A program made the position numbers and the translations under genes. From Ariolimax columbianus (taxonomy: Eukaryota > Mollusca > Gastropoda > Stylommatophora > Arionidae), in contig JAVGWX010000004.1 of the NCBI GenBank assembly GCA_036924085.1, forward strand, positions 79,190,941 to 79,254,940: DNA of 64,000 bases, in the 5' to 3' direction. The notes under the pieces are model-generated. The model had not been told where the DNA came from, made no database searches, and saw only the letters and a list, made by a program, of their open reading frames with translations. Every line of letters begins with the position of its first letter. Positions within the stretch are counted from its first letter, which is position 1. Below, piece by piece: positions 1-18,240 of the stretch.

Positions 1-1990
1 TTTTTTACTGCTACCTGAACTTGCCCCCTCACCTTACATGTATGATCTATTATAACCCCTAAGTCCCTTTCTTTATCTATCTTTCTAATATTTTTCTCTC
101 CCATTCTGTAATTATGTTCCATATTGGATCTACCCATGTGGATGACTGTACATTTATCTACATTAAACTCCATTTGCCAGATTACAGACCATTCTCGAAT
201 TTTATCTAAATCCGACCTCAATATATCCACTTCTGCTTTAGATGAGACACTACTGCATAGTTTCGTGTCATCAGCAAATTTTGCAATAATGGATCCCATA
301 CCTATGTCCAAATCATTTATATATATCAAGAATAAAATTGGTCCCAAAACCGAGCCCTGTGGCACACCACTTTTCACTTCACACCACTCAGAGTACTCCT
401 TATTTATACCCACCCTCTGCCTTCTTCCCGTTAACCAATTTTCAATCCATTTGGCAACTTCCCCACCTATTCCATGTGATTTTAATTTTCGAAATAATCT
501 TTGATGAGGTACTCTATCAAAGGCCTTTGCAAGATCCAGATAAATAACGTCCACTGGCTCCCCTTTATCTAACATTTTGGTAACCTCCTCCATGAATTCT
601 AATAGATTTGTTAGCATGATCTCCCTCTGGTAAACCCATGCTGACTATTTCTAATTAGATTAAATTTGTCTAAATGCATTACAATGTTTTCTTTGATTAT
701 TGACTCTAACAATTTACAGACTATGCTCGTTAAGCTCACAGATCTATAGTTTGCTGCATCTGCCTTTTTTGCCCTTTTTGAATAAGGGGATCACTCCCGC
801 ATCTTTCCAATCTCGTGGAACAATCCCTTGTGCAAGTGATTGAGAACATAATATAGCCAATGGTTTTGCTAATTGGTCTCTAATTTCAAACAGCAATTTT
901 GGATGAATACCATCTTGACCTGGACATTTATCCACTTTCAACCCCTCCAATTTTTTAAAAACCATTTCCTCTGTAATACAGATTGATCCTAATCCTGCTG
1001 TATCCATGTCTCTTTGAAAAATATCTACAGGCTCTGGGATCTTGGAGCAGTCCTCTTTTGTGTACACTGTGCCAAAGTAGTGATTGAGTAGATTTGCTGC
1101 CTCCCTATTTTCACTTATTTTTTTCCCTGTGCTGTCTATGAGAGGGCCTACTTTGTCCTTTGATCTTTGTTTATTTCTAACATAAGAGAAGAAGCTTTTA
1201 CTATCAGTCTTGATCCTCTGAGCAAGTTTCGTTTCAAAGTCTATTTTTGCTGTTTTATTTGCTTTCTCAGATATGTTCTGCTTGTCCAAATATTTTAAAT
1301 ATGTTTCTTTTGATTTACCTGCCTCTATATATTTTTTCCATGCTTTATTTTTAGCTCTTCTACATTTAACTATAATTTTAGTGATCCACTTTTTACTCTT
1401 GGGGTTTACTTCCCTATATGGAACACATTCCTCTTTTAGCGTTTCGAGAACTGCTTTAAAACTCACCCACTCCTGTTCAACATCTGTTCCTCTGACAATA
1501 TCTTCCCAGATTATGTGGTTCGCTGCCTCTTTCGTCCTCTTAACATCTGTCTTAGAGTAGTCATATGTTCGCATGTTTATGTTCACTTCTTTCCCTGCAA
1601 TAAGATCCCATCGGATGATTTGATGGTCACTTGAGCCAAACAGTTCCCCTACGGTAACGTTTTCAATCATATTTTCCTCTGTAGTAAAAACTAGGTCGAG
1701 TATGTTTTTGCCTCTGGTGGCTGCTACTACATGTTGAATTAAAAAATTTTCAGTTATGCACTTAACAAAAGGTTTTGACTCTACAAGTGCTTCTGCCATA
1801 TCCCATTTTATTTCTGGAAAGTTGAAATCCCCCATTAATAATAAATTCCTATCACTTGCCTTTACTATGCTACTAATCAGCTCCTCATCTTCCTCCTTTT
1901 GACTTGATGGACATCTATAGCATACTCCAATCACTGTTTTTTCACCCCCACTTTCTATTTCACCCCATACACTTTCATTTTTTTTACCAC
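1..1990 (-). pseudogene. CR1-type endonuclease/reverse transcriptase ORF2 with two frameshifts
   Basis: The reading frame is open from about 1990 down to a stop at 744-746. RT homology continues in another frame past a run of six T at 765-770 (+ strand), as if one base was gained. A second shift near 613-614 follows the GFTRGRSC motif, as if one base was lost. After that the frame is open to the window edge. No ATG fits an ORF2 start, so the N-terminus is missing. The order is endonuclease (about 1935-1580), linker, then RT fingers and palm. It cannot encode an intact enzyme, but the low number of lesions suggests fairly recent insertion. Confidence 0.85.
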
Positions 1991-2016
1991 ATGATAAATC
2001 CTCTCTACTAAGTACT
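1..2016 (-). mobile_element. CR1-group LINE, 5'-truncated, cut by the window edge
   Basis: On the - strand an apurinic endonuclease is followed by a reverse transcriptase, the layout of ORF2 in CR1/Rex1-type non-LTR retrotransposons. Endonuclease motifs GDFNFPEIKW and GSSDHQII are visible. RT motifs DLAKAFDRVPHQRL, GVPQGSVLGP and FADDTKL follow, with FADD near 266-277. The 5' end stops in an ACT microsatellite near 2012-2033, and the 3' end runs off the window. A second fragment of what looks like the same family, its C-terminus, is at 43815-44130. Confidence 0.9.
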
Positions 2017-2033
2017 ACTACTACTACTAGTAC
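2012..2033. repeat. (ACT)n microsatellite
   Basis: A short run of ACT/AGT triplets sits at the 5' truncation point of the neighbouring CR1-like LINE. Confidence 0.8.
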
Positions 2034-2045
2034 TTATTACTATAA

Positions 2046-2897
2046 TACTTGAATAGCAGATAGGTTGGTAGTTGTAAGAAGTGACGTTCTGCAAAGGACA
2101 TGCTATTGCTACTTACTTACTTTTTTACTATTATACATTGTTCATGTTATTGTTACATGTTCTTAACAATTTCAATGCTGTAGAAGTGTAGAATATGCCA
2201 TCGAATTTATCAACTGCAGTTGATCGATCCTATTTCAATCAGATGTAGAAGAAGGGGTTAAGGTGCCCCATACTTATGGATCACATCTTCCCCGCGTGGA
2301 TGCTGTGATGGGGTCCCTTACTAGTATTGAAACAAAAAACGGACCACTGCACCTCCATGTGTGTTTTAAAAGGCAAAAGGGAGTTGTGCATATAGACTCT
2401 AAAACAAATTGATTCACAATATACCACTGCATAAGCATGCACAGTTCTTTGATGCATGTTCCTGAAGGAACCAACTGTAGAAGTTGCCATAGGTAGGCTA
2501 TATGGATATGCTCCGGCCAGATGGAAATAGGACGTCACAGGATAATAAGAGAGAAATAGGGCCATCATTCAGTTGTTTTCCATATAGGAACCTTGCACTA
2601 AAGCACTGTGTAAATGTATTTGTCTTATATGACAAACACTGTATTGTAGTCCATGTATTGTAGGAATTGTGCACCAAAGCAATATGTAGTAGAGTTAATT
2701 GAAACCAGAAGTAGTGCCAATCCCCAGATAAGTCTCAATGGACTGAGAATCATTCTCAAAATGGAGTATGAGAATGGAGATAGAAGTGGTCACCTCAGCT
2801 CTAAATGGAGATAGAAGTGGTCACCTCAGCTCTGAGATCAATCTCTGAGTCAATCGTTACTTCAGAAGGTACAGAAGGGATGGCTTAGTATGGGTGA
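2046..2897. other. Unassigned sequence with one 31-bp duplication
   Basis: No gene is recognised. A unit of about 31 bp (ATGGAGATAGAAGTGGTCAC and following) occurs twice in tandem near 2773-2834. Short frames on both strands have no familiar motifs. Confidence 0.5.
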
Positions 2898-3248
2898 ATG
2901 GCAGCTGTAGTGACCTCAGACCTGCAGGGGTTGATGTGGATCCGCTGTCCTAGTCATGCTGGGGTCCAGAGCTGGACATCCATGGAATCACAAGCATTAA
3001 TTATGGGCACATTGGATATGGATAGCTGTGTCATTTTCAAGTCTATCAGGGACCGTTTGTTGGATGAAGACACTGCATTATTTGAATCAACAATTCACAG
3101 ATTGCAGAGCTGTGAAATCAAACTAAGTTTGAGCAAAGTGGGACGAGCTGGGGTGTATACAACAGGAGCCATCAATATAAAAACCCTTGTCCATTTGCTG
3201 AGAGAAACTCAGCACCTATGGTTATACATGGAGGGGAGTGAAGTTTGA
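2898..3248 (+). pseudogene. Possible LINE RNase H remnant
   Basis: A 116-codon frame contains WIRCPSHAGVQ, which resembles the last RNase H motif of retrotransposons (PSH-x-G-V-x-GNE-x-AD). The following GNE and AD residues are not preserved in order. The rest, ending LRETQHLWLYMEGSEV, is not recognised. It could be a decayed LINE 3' end or chance. Confidence 0.3.
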
Positions 3249-3467
3249 TTCTTAGGAACAGAACAGAATGAGCTCTTTTCGGGTAGGAAAGACTCGACAG
3301 TCCAGTAAGAAAGCTATAATAGCAGAGACAACTCTGACAACATACAACTACCTTGTAGGCAGTCTCTCATTTATAAAGCAAACTGTAATTTAGAAGGGTG
3401 CTGTAATAATTAAAACAAATAAAGGGTGAATCAGCCTCGCCGCGATAAATTTGCGACTGTTGGAATA

Positions 3468-3782
3468 TTCTTTTTCTTCTGTGTTTTTCTGGAAAAGGAT
3501 GCTTGTGATGTCGTGTCATAGTTTACAGTGAGGCTGCGGTATTTGCACATTTTGATCCGACACATCCGATTTCAGCACTGCATTTTTGGGATCGGGTTTA
3601 CCTTCTCTCTTCGATCCTTAATCTCTTAACCTGACTGCATGGTTGCAGTCCGTTTTCAGGACCTCACCTTTGAGCCAGAATAGGGACTTGGTCATTTATG
3701 GGTCACTGACCCTGATGCAAGCAGCCAACTGTTAGTTGCTGGCTGCTATCAGTCCATTCACTGCTTGATCTTTGGCCCCTGT
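3468..3782 (-). repeat. Rep-B2 SINE-like retroposon upstream of LIX1
   Basis: This is the reverse of the roughly 300 bp Rep-B2 unit. It starts with the TTCTTCTGTGTTTTTCTGG-type tail complement and includes TCCGACACATCCGATTTCAG. The same unit recurs at 24003-24300, 30945-31260, 43405-43720 and 55095-55385. It ends about 165 bp before the LIX1 start codon, so the LIX1 promoter or 5' UTR probably lies within or around it. Confidence 0.7.
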
Positions 3783-3946
3783 TAGAATTTTCAATCAACT
3801 AGAATTTGAACTCAAGGTAAGTACTCCTTTCTCGACCTTTCGCTTCATTTGTATTCATTTTTTTTTTGGCAGGTTTTTTCCTCGTGTAATGCAGAGATTG
3901 TTTTAATAGCAGCAGTCAGCCTTTTATCAGCCTTTGAGGTTTCACC

Positions 3947-9974
<6,028 letters not shown>

Positions 9975-10187
9975 TTTGTTTTATCCTGAAATATCCAAAA
10001 GGACGGTGGTTTCTTGCATCCCCAAGTTAAGGTGGAATTACCTCGCAACAAACAAGGTGTATATGGACAAGAGAAACCACTGTATAATAATTTGTGCTAA
10101 CCCATTTTAGTTCGAGCAAGTTTTGCTGATTTGTGTCTTTCCGTCCGGACCAAATGACAGAATTCTGTACGTCAAAGTATTATTAAC

Positions 10188-10193
10188 AATAAA
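10188..10193 (+). terminator. Candidate LIX1 polyadenylation signal
   Basis: An AATAAA hexamer lies about 214 bp after the LIX1 stop codon. Another AATAAA-like run is near 10285. The cleavage site cannot be read from sequence alone. Confidence 0.4.
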
Positions 10194-10299
10194 ATAGACA
10201 AATATCGAACAAAGTGAGCTAAAATTATGATCTAATCATTGTAAGACAGATATTTAAACTATCTATGACATGAAGTATTCATAATAAAGATGATATATT

Positions 10300-11224
10300 A
10301 GTATGAAGCGTTAAATGATATTGATGTAAAGGCGGAAATTGAAGAGGGAATCATGTTGGTACTCACCACATTGTGTGTTTCCCAGATAAATCAGTCAGTT
10401 TCTCTACTCATACTTTTCCTTTCAAATGGCCCAGTCAAAGTTTGAATTGGGCGCGTGCTGATCATCTACAAGCAGTCCAGATGCGCGATCATTGGGCTGT
10501 CTAATCAAATAATTTCTCGGATCTTGAAGCCAGAACTTTGCTTATTAAAAATGATTCAAGTTTCAAATATCATAACTTTTGCAAATATCTGCCTATCAGA
10601 ATTAACCTTACAGTAGAGCCATTAAAAAAATGAAATTACACAAACTAAAATGTAAACACGTGTTTCTGAAGTTGGTTTTGGCCATATCAAGCAGCAATTT
10701 TAAGTTTTCAAAGACCAATTTCCGTGCCTACATGCTGGAAAGGGTTTACTGACTTTTCTTCCGCTTAGTTTACTTTGAAGCATATTTTGATGATTGTAAG
10801 ATACAATTTCAACCTAATGGTACCTGTGTTGAAAAGATTAGGGCCACTGTAATCTTCCAAGCATGTGTTAAAAGTTGACTAAAGAGTACAGAGCTAGCAA
10901 CCTCATTATGTAAAAACCATTTATTTTGAAACCGCCACTTCAAATGTTTTGATACAGGCTTTCCATAAGGAGACCAATTGTAGTGGTGACTCTAAACTTC
11001 ATTTGGGGTGAAAGCGCTGATCAAATCAACATTATTTCTCATGGCAAATAGCTGAGTCTGACCTATTTAAAGACCCCTTCAGTCTACCCAGCTGTTCATA
11101 TGTACTTGTCAATCCACCTCAAAAAATGCTGAGAGTAAGTACAGGGAAACAATGTATGCTACTGGACTACCGTGATATCTTCAACCTATTTAGTATATAA
11201 ATTTTCTCGCCATAAAACTCTTCC
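10300..11224. other. AT-rich sequence, nothing recognised
   Basis: No open frame of note, no repeat shared clearly with the rest of the window, and no splice-flanked coding block was seen. Confidence 0.4.
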
Positions 11225-11560
11225 ATACTTCTTCTTCGCTGTTTGTTCTCAAACTCCCGCTGCCAGTCCCTGAAAAGGACGTTGCAAGTAGCAGGATGTT
11301 GTCCGGAGAACGGCATGCGTTGTGTCATAGTTTACAGCTCGACAGATATCTGCACCTTTCGGTCCGACACATCCAACTTAAGCATGGCATTTTTGGATAC
11401 AGGGATAGCTTTCTCTCTTTAATCCCTTCTCCTTAGCCAGTCTGCTCTGTTGCAGCCTGTTATCCAGGATCACCGCATGGGGGTGCAGAAAGGTCTTTGC
11501 TGCTCTTTGTCGCTGGCCTTGACTCTGCTGGCCCCTTCTGATATGTGCTCATTTCCATTC
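11225..11560 (-). repeat. Rep-B1 SINE-like retroposon
   Basis: Reverse-orientation copy with TTCTTCTTCGC, the CCCGCTGCCAG region, TTGCAAGTAGCAGGATG, and the GCCAGTCTGCTCTGTTGCAG block shared with 34109-34450 and 60873-61175. Confidence 0.7.
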
Positions 11561-11734
11561 ATTGTCGAAAGTGCCAACAATAAAGTATGAACTCTGTAGC
11601 TCCTGCGACAACCGTTAAATTCCTCAGGTACCAATTTACAGTTGGGTTGACTGGAAGATGCCGTTATACCATGAAAAAAAATCCCGGCTTGGCTGGTCTG
11701 CCAAACTGAGCAGGTTGAGATTCCTGCTGAAGAT

Positions 11735-11875
11735 GGATGTGTCAGAACAAAAGGTGCAAATATCGCAGTTAAGCTGTAAACTAGCAACATAACTTATTCC
11801 ATTCTCCGAACTACATCCTGCCACTTGCAAAGCCCTGTTGAGAACGAACACAGAAGACGGTTGATATTGTAAACT
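11735..11875 (+). repeat. Rep-B1 fragment
   Basis: Contains GATGGATGTGTCAGAAC, GCAGTTAAGCTGTAAAC and GCAAAGCCCTGTTGAGAACG. It lies opposite the copy just upstream, giving a convergent pair. Confidence 0.65.
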
Positions 11876-11969
11876 GAACTCAGCTTCAGAGTCGCTGAAT
11901 CTTTTCAGTAATGTCTTCACTAATGTTTCATTAACATGTCACGTTTTACATACTAAAACCATTCACTGC

Positions 11970-13135
11970 CTGGACGAGATGCGAAGAGCTATGGAAGCTT
12001 ATGAAAGGAGCAACAGAATGACCAGAGACCACCCCAATAGAAGTCTTGTAGGAAAATGGCCACAAAAGTCAGTCCTCCAACATGTCAGCGAAATTAAAGA
12101 CAGATATCACCTTCCAGACAAAAGACGCGAACCACGGAGAGCAGCAAGTAATGTACCACTGCATACAGGTCTAAAAGATGTCAGAAATTCCAATAAAACT
12201 AAACAAATAACACAACAAAAAGTTCTGATCCAGTAAGTCTTATGAGATCATCACAGAGAATGATTGACGGTCTACCAAGAAGAATGGATATGTGTCTGTA
12301 CTGATGAGTCTGCTTTTAAGGCCACCATTAAAGCAGGATATTTGAGTTTACATAGAGTATCCAGACAGAACATTTGATGAGCGGTTTGATGTTTGTTGGG
12401 AGATATGTTCAAACTCTGAGGCAGAAATAAGAGCACTGGAAATAACTTTGTACCACTTGAGGACTGTATTTGATGCTTTCCCATCAATAGCTCAAAGCAT
12501 CGTAATCATTACAGACTCATTGTCTGCCCTTCAAGCTCTGGAAGATGGTGGTCATTGTAAACCTGAATTTACCCAAATATCCATAAATGCCAAACAACTT
12601 ATCACATCCCAGGAAGTCAGAATAGTTATGCAATGGGTTGCTGGTCACTCAAATACACCTGGCAGTGGCAAAGCAGACAGACTGGCTAAGAAGGAATCAA
12701 GGCAAGAACAACAATACACACCAACAACCTTAAATACAGGCAAACAACTACTGAAGATTGTGAACAAAGAGGCCTGGCTGGACAATGGAAAATACTGGGA
12801 GAGAAATCTATAAATATATGGCCATCCCAAAGACAGCATCAACCTCCTGAAAAGTAGAGATTAGATCACCATTTTCTGACTTTGCGCTCAACTCAAGAAT
12901 CCCTTAAACATAATCCAACCAGAACATACTCCAGAGTGACAGCTGTGCACACATCCCTATGAAATTGTTGAACACCATCTTTTGGAATGTTCGACACTTG
13001 CCGGTGTTAGGAAAGAGCTTCTTCCTCCGAGGCCAGACAGATGGAACACATTGCACAGAGTTAAACAACAGCTTACAAACACTTGTAGATACCGCTATAT
13101 GGTATTGGGCGTAACGACAAAAACCCACAGTCCGC
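11970..13135 (+). pseudogene. LINE with RNase H domain, C-terminal half (I/Nimb-like)
   Basis: It opens with MTRDHPNRSLVGKWPQKS, the linker before RNase H in I-group LINEs of invertebrates. RNase H follows with IITDSLSALQALEDGG and VMQWVAGHSNTPGSGKADRL, motifs carrying the second Asp, the His and the last Asp. After stops near 12811 the C-terminal Cys/His motif ([18 protein letters not shown]) and [17 protein letters not shown] are in another frame. The RT is missing. Close relatives of this tail are at 37023-37625, 54700-55030 and 59790-60065. Confidence 0.8.
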
Positions 13136-13499
13136 GGGATCACTAACCAATTATTTGGATAAAAATGATAAAGGTAACAAAATTTCCTACCCAATAATGA
13201 CCTGAATATGAAAAGGAGACAAAGACACGACAGGTCAATCACCTGTTTATCTGCACACTCGATTGAAAGTATATTTTTTTAAAATGTTAATTGACCGCCA
13301 CACCTCCAGTCATAGAAGAGGAGCAACTAAGAAAGGCAAAAAATAAACAATTGAATGATAAATAGAATGCAATAAAGATGTATGATATTTTGGGATGCAG
13401 ATTGTGTATAAGAGATTACCATGACAGTTTTTTTTTATAAAACAGAAAATAAAAATGAAAAACATTTTTTCTCACAGCTTTAACTATATACATGTTTTT

Positions 13500-13575
13500 T
13501 TTAAAGGTTTGCCTTTCTGGGTTCTAACTGACGAAGGCCCTTTCTGGGTTCTAACTGACGAAGGCCCTTTCAATC
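13500..13575. repeat. Tandem duplication of about 32 bp
   Basis: CCTTTCTGGGTTCTAACTGA followed by CGAAGG occurs twice head to tail. Confidence 0.75.
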
Positions 13576-13644
13576 CCAGACCATAGTCATTTAGGTTATT
13601 TTAGCATGTTTTGGCCAATGAAACGATGCGTATGTGTATCTGTT

Positions 13645-13930
13645 CATAGTGTGGATGTACAAGCTAGTGGACGGGTGAGTGTATGATGTTATCTGTTTGT
13701 AGCGTGGACGTACAGGCCAGTGGATGGGATGGGTGAGTGTATGATGTATCTGTTTGTAGCGTGAATGTACAGGCCAGTGGATGGGTGAGTGTATGATGTA
13801 TCTGTTTGTAGCATGGACGTACAGGCCAGTGGATGGGTGAGTGTATGATGTATCTGTTTGTAGCGTGGATGTACAGGCCAGTGAATGCATGAGTGTATGA
13901 TGTATCTGTTTGTAATGTATTCCACTCAGG
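13645..13930. repeat. Minisatellite, unit of about 56-60 bp, five copies
   Basis: The unit contains GTGAGTGTATGATGTATC, TGTTTGTAGCGTGGA and GTACAGGCCAGTGGAT. Copies differ by a few substitutions; one carries a small insertion. Confidence 0.85.
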
Positions 13931-14189
13931 CAGTTTTGCCGCAGTAGAATATTTTTGCCAATCCTTTCTGTACGCTGAGAAGTGGTCATACTGAGATAAA
14001 TCCTTGACGTGCCCACTCAAACTGGATACGAAGTTATCTCAAACCCAATATGTTAGGATTGCAACTGAAGATTGCTCATGATTTACACCACATCCTCCCT
14101 ATGAACAAAACAATGGTTTTCTATTGAAGATAATCCATGTATAATAATGTTCTTAATGAGTCAATTGATTATATGTAACCATTTTCAAC

Positions 14190-15240
14190 AATATTCACAA
14201 TTTACCAAAGGCATGTGAAGTTGAAAATTCCAATGTTTCCCTAAAAAAATCACCACACATTTTAACAAAGAACATGCATGGTATATGTCTTAGCCAACCG
14301 TTCTGTACTTTCCAAAGTAAAGATTGGGGTGTCTGACACAATGATTGCTGTTGTTAACTTTTCTGCTGCCACATAATTTTTTTCAGCATGCCGCATCTTA
14401 CTATGGTGGTTGACTTTGAGAGCCTGTAACCTTTTTATTTGTTGGTCTGTAGATATGATTTTGCGGTGTGTAGAGACATAAATTAATAAAGAACTTGTTG
14501 GTGTTATTGTTTTTGTTGCATGTGTGTTAGTTTCTGAGATACAAGAAGAAGAAAGTGATAGTGTTGAAAAACAGCACAAACATATAGACCTACCCGTGTG
14601 TAGACAGATTTTTTTAAAGTCCAGAGGATGGATAATCAATGTTTGCAAGATAGCATATCTCTTAGTTTCCACTAAAGATGTATTTATTGAATCTACATAA
14701 ACACACTAAACAGATCTACCTAGAAAAATCAGTTGCAAAAAACTTAACTTCCCCATTCTCAAAAATGGTTGAATCTTCAAATCCAAGTGAAAAACAGAAG
14801 AAATCATTTCCAAATGTCTAAAACAAATTTCAAAATTGCTATTCTTTTCAACCTGACAGGAAGGAAGTGGAACTCTCTACAATCAAAAGAGCAGTCTTTT
14901 CGTCCAATTTCTACAGTAGCCTGAATATCTATCTATGATTAAAAGACTTTGAAAAAACATCGGCAGTGAAATGTAAATTCAGTCAAAAAGCGACAAACAA
15001 TATCCTGGGCAAATTTTTTCGTCAATGATTACGTTAAATATAAAGGGCCACTTTATTAGATGTCATTAATTTTTAAGATATTCACAATTTACTCAAGGCA
15101 TGTGAAGTTAAAATTTCCAATTTTTCTCTGCAAAATCACCACATGTTTTAACAAAGAACATGTGTGGTATACGTCTTAGCCAACCGTTGTATACCTTCCA
15201 AAGTGAAGATTGGGATGTGTTGCACAATGAATGACCGCCC
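14190..15240. repeat. Direct repeats flanking a Rep-D copy
   Basis: About 150 bp at 14190-14345 recurs at 15080-15240 (TATTCACAATTTAC, AGGCATGTGAAGTT, AACAAAGAACATG, CGTCTTAGCCAACCGTT). Between them is the Rep-D copy at 14480-15050. The layout resembles a small element with terminal direct repeats, but no coding domain, primer-binding site or polypurine tract was identified. Confidence 0.5.
14480..15050 (+). repeat. Rep-D, unclassified interspersed repeat
   Basis: Shares AATAAAGAAC and GTTGGTGTTATTGTTTTTG, TTTCTGAGATACAAGA, GTGTTGAAAAACAGCACAAA and ACTCTCTACAATCAAAAGAG with 42215-42735. A reverse copy is near 58480-58870. No open frame or pol III box was seen. Confidence 0.65.
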
Positions 15241-15752
15241 TTGTTAAAATGGTCTGAGATGGACATCTCAGAGCTGAGGTCACTGCCACCCTCGCCATTT
15301 TCATACTGGAGGTTGCTGTCCAGCATGTCCCGTTCCACTGTGACCCTGACGTCTCACTCGGAGAAGCCTCAACCTCATTATCTCACCTCATGTCACCAGT
15401 CAGTCTACATATATAATTACATCCCTCTACTGAGTGTTAGCATTTACCAGCTGGGTAACCTCCAGCTCTGCTTTCTGGTTTGCACCATCCCCTGATTTTG
15501 CTGCCCAGGGTTATGATGACTCTGTGGTAATCTGCCATACTATCACCAGTGTCAGCCCGTGTAAATACTACCAATTCTGTTAAACTGTTTGCCTTATGCT
15601 GTTTTTTTCATTGGAAGAAGCACTGTACTAGCTGATTCATTTCCCATTGTTTGGTATGCCTAGAAGAGTTATAGGGCTGAAGAGTAAAGATTGCTTGCTG
15701 CTGCAGTCACTGTGTAGTGTGCAGGTTCGGTTTTTATTTCCTCACCTCTTCC

Positions 15753-18078
15753 TTAGTATGAAACCCACCCACTCCTCTTAGTATGAAACCCACCCACTCT
15801 TAGTATGAAACCCACCCACTCCTCTTAGTATGAAACCCACCCACCTACTCTTAGTATGAAACCCACCCACCTACTCTTAGTATGAAACCCACCTACTCTT
15901 AGTATGAAACCCACCCACTCTTAGTATGAAACCCACCCACTCCTCTTAGTATGAAACCCACCTACTCTTAGTATGAAACCCACCCACTCTTAGTATGAAA
16001 CCCACCTACTCTTAGTATGAAACCCACCCACCTACTCTTAGTATGAAACCCACCTACTCTTAGTATGAAACCCACCCACTCCTCTTAGTATGAAACCCAC
16101 CTACTCTTAGTATGAAACCCACCCACTCTTAGTATGAAACCCACCCACTCTTAGTATGAAACCCACCCACTCTTAGTATGAAACCCACCTACTCTTAGTA
16201 TGAAACCCACCCACTCCTCTTAGTATGAAACCCACCCACCTACTCTTAGTATGAAACCCACCTACTCTTAGTATGAAACCCACCCACTCCTCTTAGTATG
16301 AAACCCACCTACTCTTAGTATGAAACCCACCCACTCTTAGTATGAAACCCACCCACTCTTAGTATGAAACCCACCCACTCCTCTTAGTATGAAACCCACC
16401 TACTCTTAGTATGAAACCCACCCACTCCTCTTAGTATGAAACCCACCCACTCCTCTTAGTATGAAACCCACCCACTCTTAGTATGAAACCCACCCACTCT
16501 TAGTATGAAACCCACCCACTACTCTTAGTATGAAACCCACCCACTCCTCTTAGTATGAAACCCACCCACCTACTCTTAGTATGAAACCCACCTACTCTTA
16601 GTATGAAACCCACCCACTCCTCTTAGTATGAAACCCACCTACTCTTAGTATGAAACCCACCCACTCTTAGTATGAAACCCACCCACTCTTAGTATGAAAC
16701 CCACCCACTCCTCTTAGTATGAAACCCACCTACTCTTAGTATGAAACCCACCCACTCCTCTTAGTATGAAACCCACCCACTCTTAGTATGAAACCCACCC
16801 ACTCTTAGTATGAAACCCACCTACTCTTAGTATGAAACCCACCCACTCCTCTTAGTATGAAACCCACCTACTCTTAGTATGAAACCCACCCACTCTTAGT
16901 ATGAAACCCACCCACTCTTAGTATGAAACCCACCCACTCCTCTTAGTATGAAACCCACCTACTCTTAGTATGAAACCCACCCACTCCTCTTAGTATGAAA
17001 CCCACCCACTCTTAGTATGAAACCCACCCACTCCTCTTAGTATGAAACCCACTCCTCTTAGTATGAAACCCACCTACTCTTAGTATGAAACCCACCCACT
17101 CCTCTTAGTATGAAACCCACCCACTACTCTTAGTATGAAACCCACCCACTCCTCTTAGTATGAAACCCACCCACTCCTCTTAGTATGAAACCCACCCACT
17201 CCTCTTAGTATGGAACCCACCTACTCTTAGTATGAAACCCACCCACTCTTAGTATGAAACCCACCCACTCTTAGTATGAAACCCACCCACTCCTCTTAGT
17301 AAAAAACCCACCTACTCCTCTTAGTATGAAACCCACCTACTCTTAGTATGAAACCCACCCACTACTCTTAGTATGAAACCCACCTACTCTTAGTATGAAA
17401 CCCACCCACTCTTAGTATGAAACCCACCCACTCCTCTTAGTATGGAACCCACCCACTCTTAGTATGAAACCCACCCACTCCTCTTAGTATGAAACCCACC
17501 CACTCCTCTTAGTATGAAACCCACCTACTCCTCTTAGTATGAAACCCACCCACTCTTAGTATGAAACCCACCCACTCTTAGTATGAAACCCACCCACTCC
17601 TCTTAGTATGGAACCCACCCACTCTTAGTATGAAACCCACCCACTCTTAGTATGAAACCCACCCACTCCTCTTAGTATGAAACCCACCCACTCTTAGTAT
17701 GAAACCCACCCACTCCTCTTAGTATGAAACCCACCTACTCTTAGTATGAAACCCACCTACTCCTCTTAGTATGAAACCCACCCACTCTTAGTATGAAACC
17801 CACCCACTCTTAGTATGAAACCCACCCACTCCTCTTAGTATGGAACCCACCCACTCTTAGTATGAAACCCACCCACTCTTAGTATGAAACCCACCCACTC
17901 CTCTTAGTATGAAACCCACCCACTCTTAGTATGAAACCCACCCACTCCTCTTAGTATGAAACCCACCCACTCTTAGTATGAAACCCACCCACTCCTCTTA
18001 GTATGAAACCCACCTACTCTTAGTATGAAACCCACCCACTACTCTTAGTATGAAACCCACCTACTCTTAGTATGAAAC
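15753..18078. repeat. Long satellite array of 21-26 bp units (about 100 copies)
   Basis: Every unit begins TTAGTATGAAACCCACC and ends in a variable CACTC / TACTC / CACTCCTC / CACCTACTC segment, giving lengths of mainly 22 and 25 bp. Higher-order structure is visible: the string from about 16214 repeats at +330 bp for over 200 bp, and the string from about 17525 repeats at +232 bp. A few units carry TATGGAACCC instead of TATGAAACCC. Confidence 0.97.
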
Positions 18079-18084
18079 TGTATA

Positions 18085-18240
18085 CACTTTGTAAAAATTG
18101 TATTAAATTAAATATGAACATAAAATGTGTGTGAAACTATACAAAATTGTCAGAATGAACAATTTACAAACACGTGTGTGAAACTATAAAATTGTAATAC
18201 CTTGAAATTGTCAGAATGAACTATTTACAAACTCTGTTGC
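18085..18240. repeat. Imperfect duplication next to the satellite
   Basis: TGTGTGAAACTAT and AAAATTGTCAGAATGAAC (or close variants), followed by TTTACAAAC, occur twice about 60-70 bp apart. Confidence 0.55.

Noticed and set aside
1273..1560. 95-codon + strand frame
   Set aside because: Shadow of the CR1 LINE endonuclease-RT on the - strand.
13591..14020. His/Tyr-rich repeated frames (SYTHPSTGLY-type)
   Set aside because: Translation of a minisatellite of about 56 bp in several frames.
15753..18078. Could the repeated units be a CRISPR array?
   Set aside because: There are no unique spacers: the whole unit repeats and the linker has only a few short forms. The host is a eukaryote.
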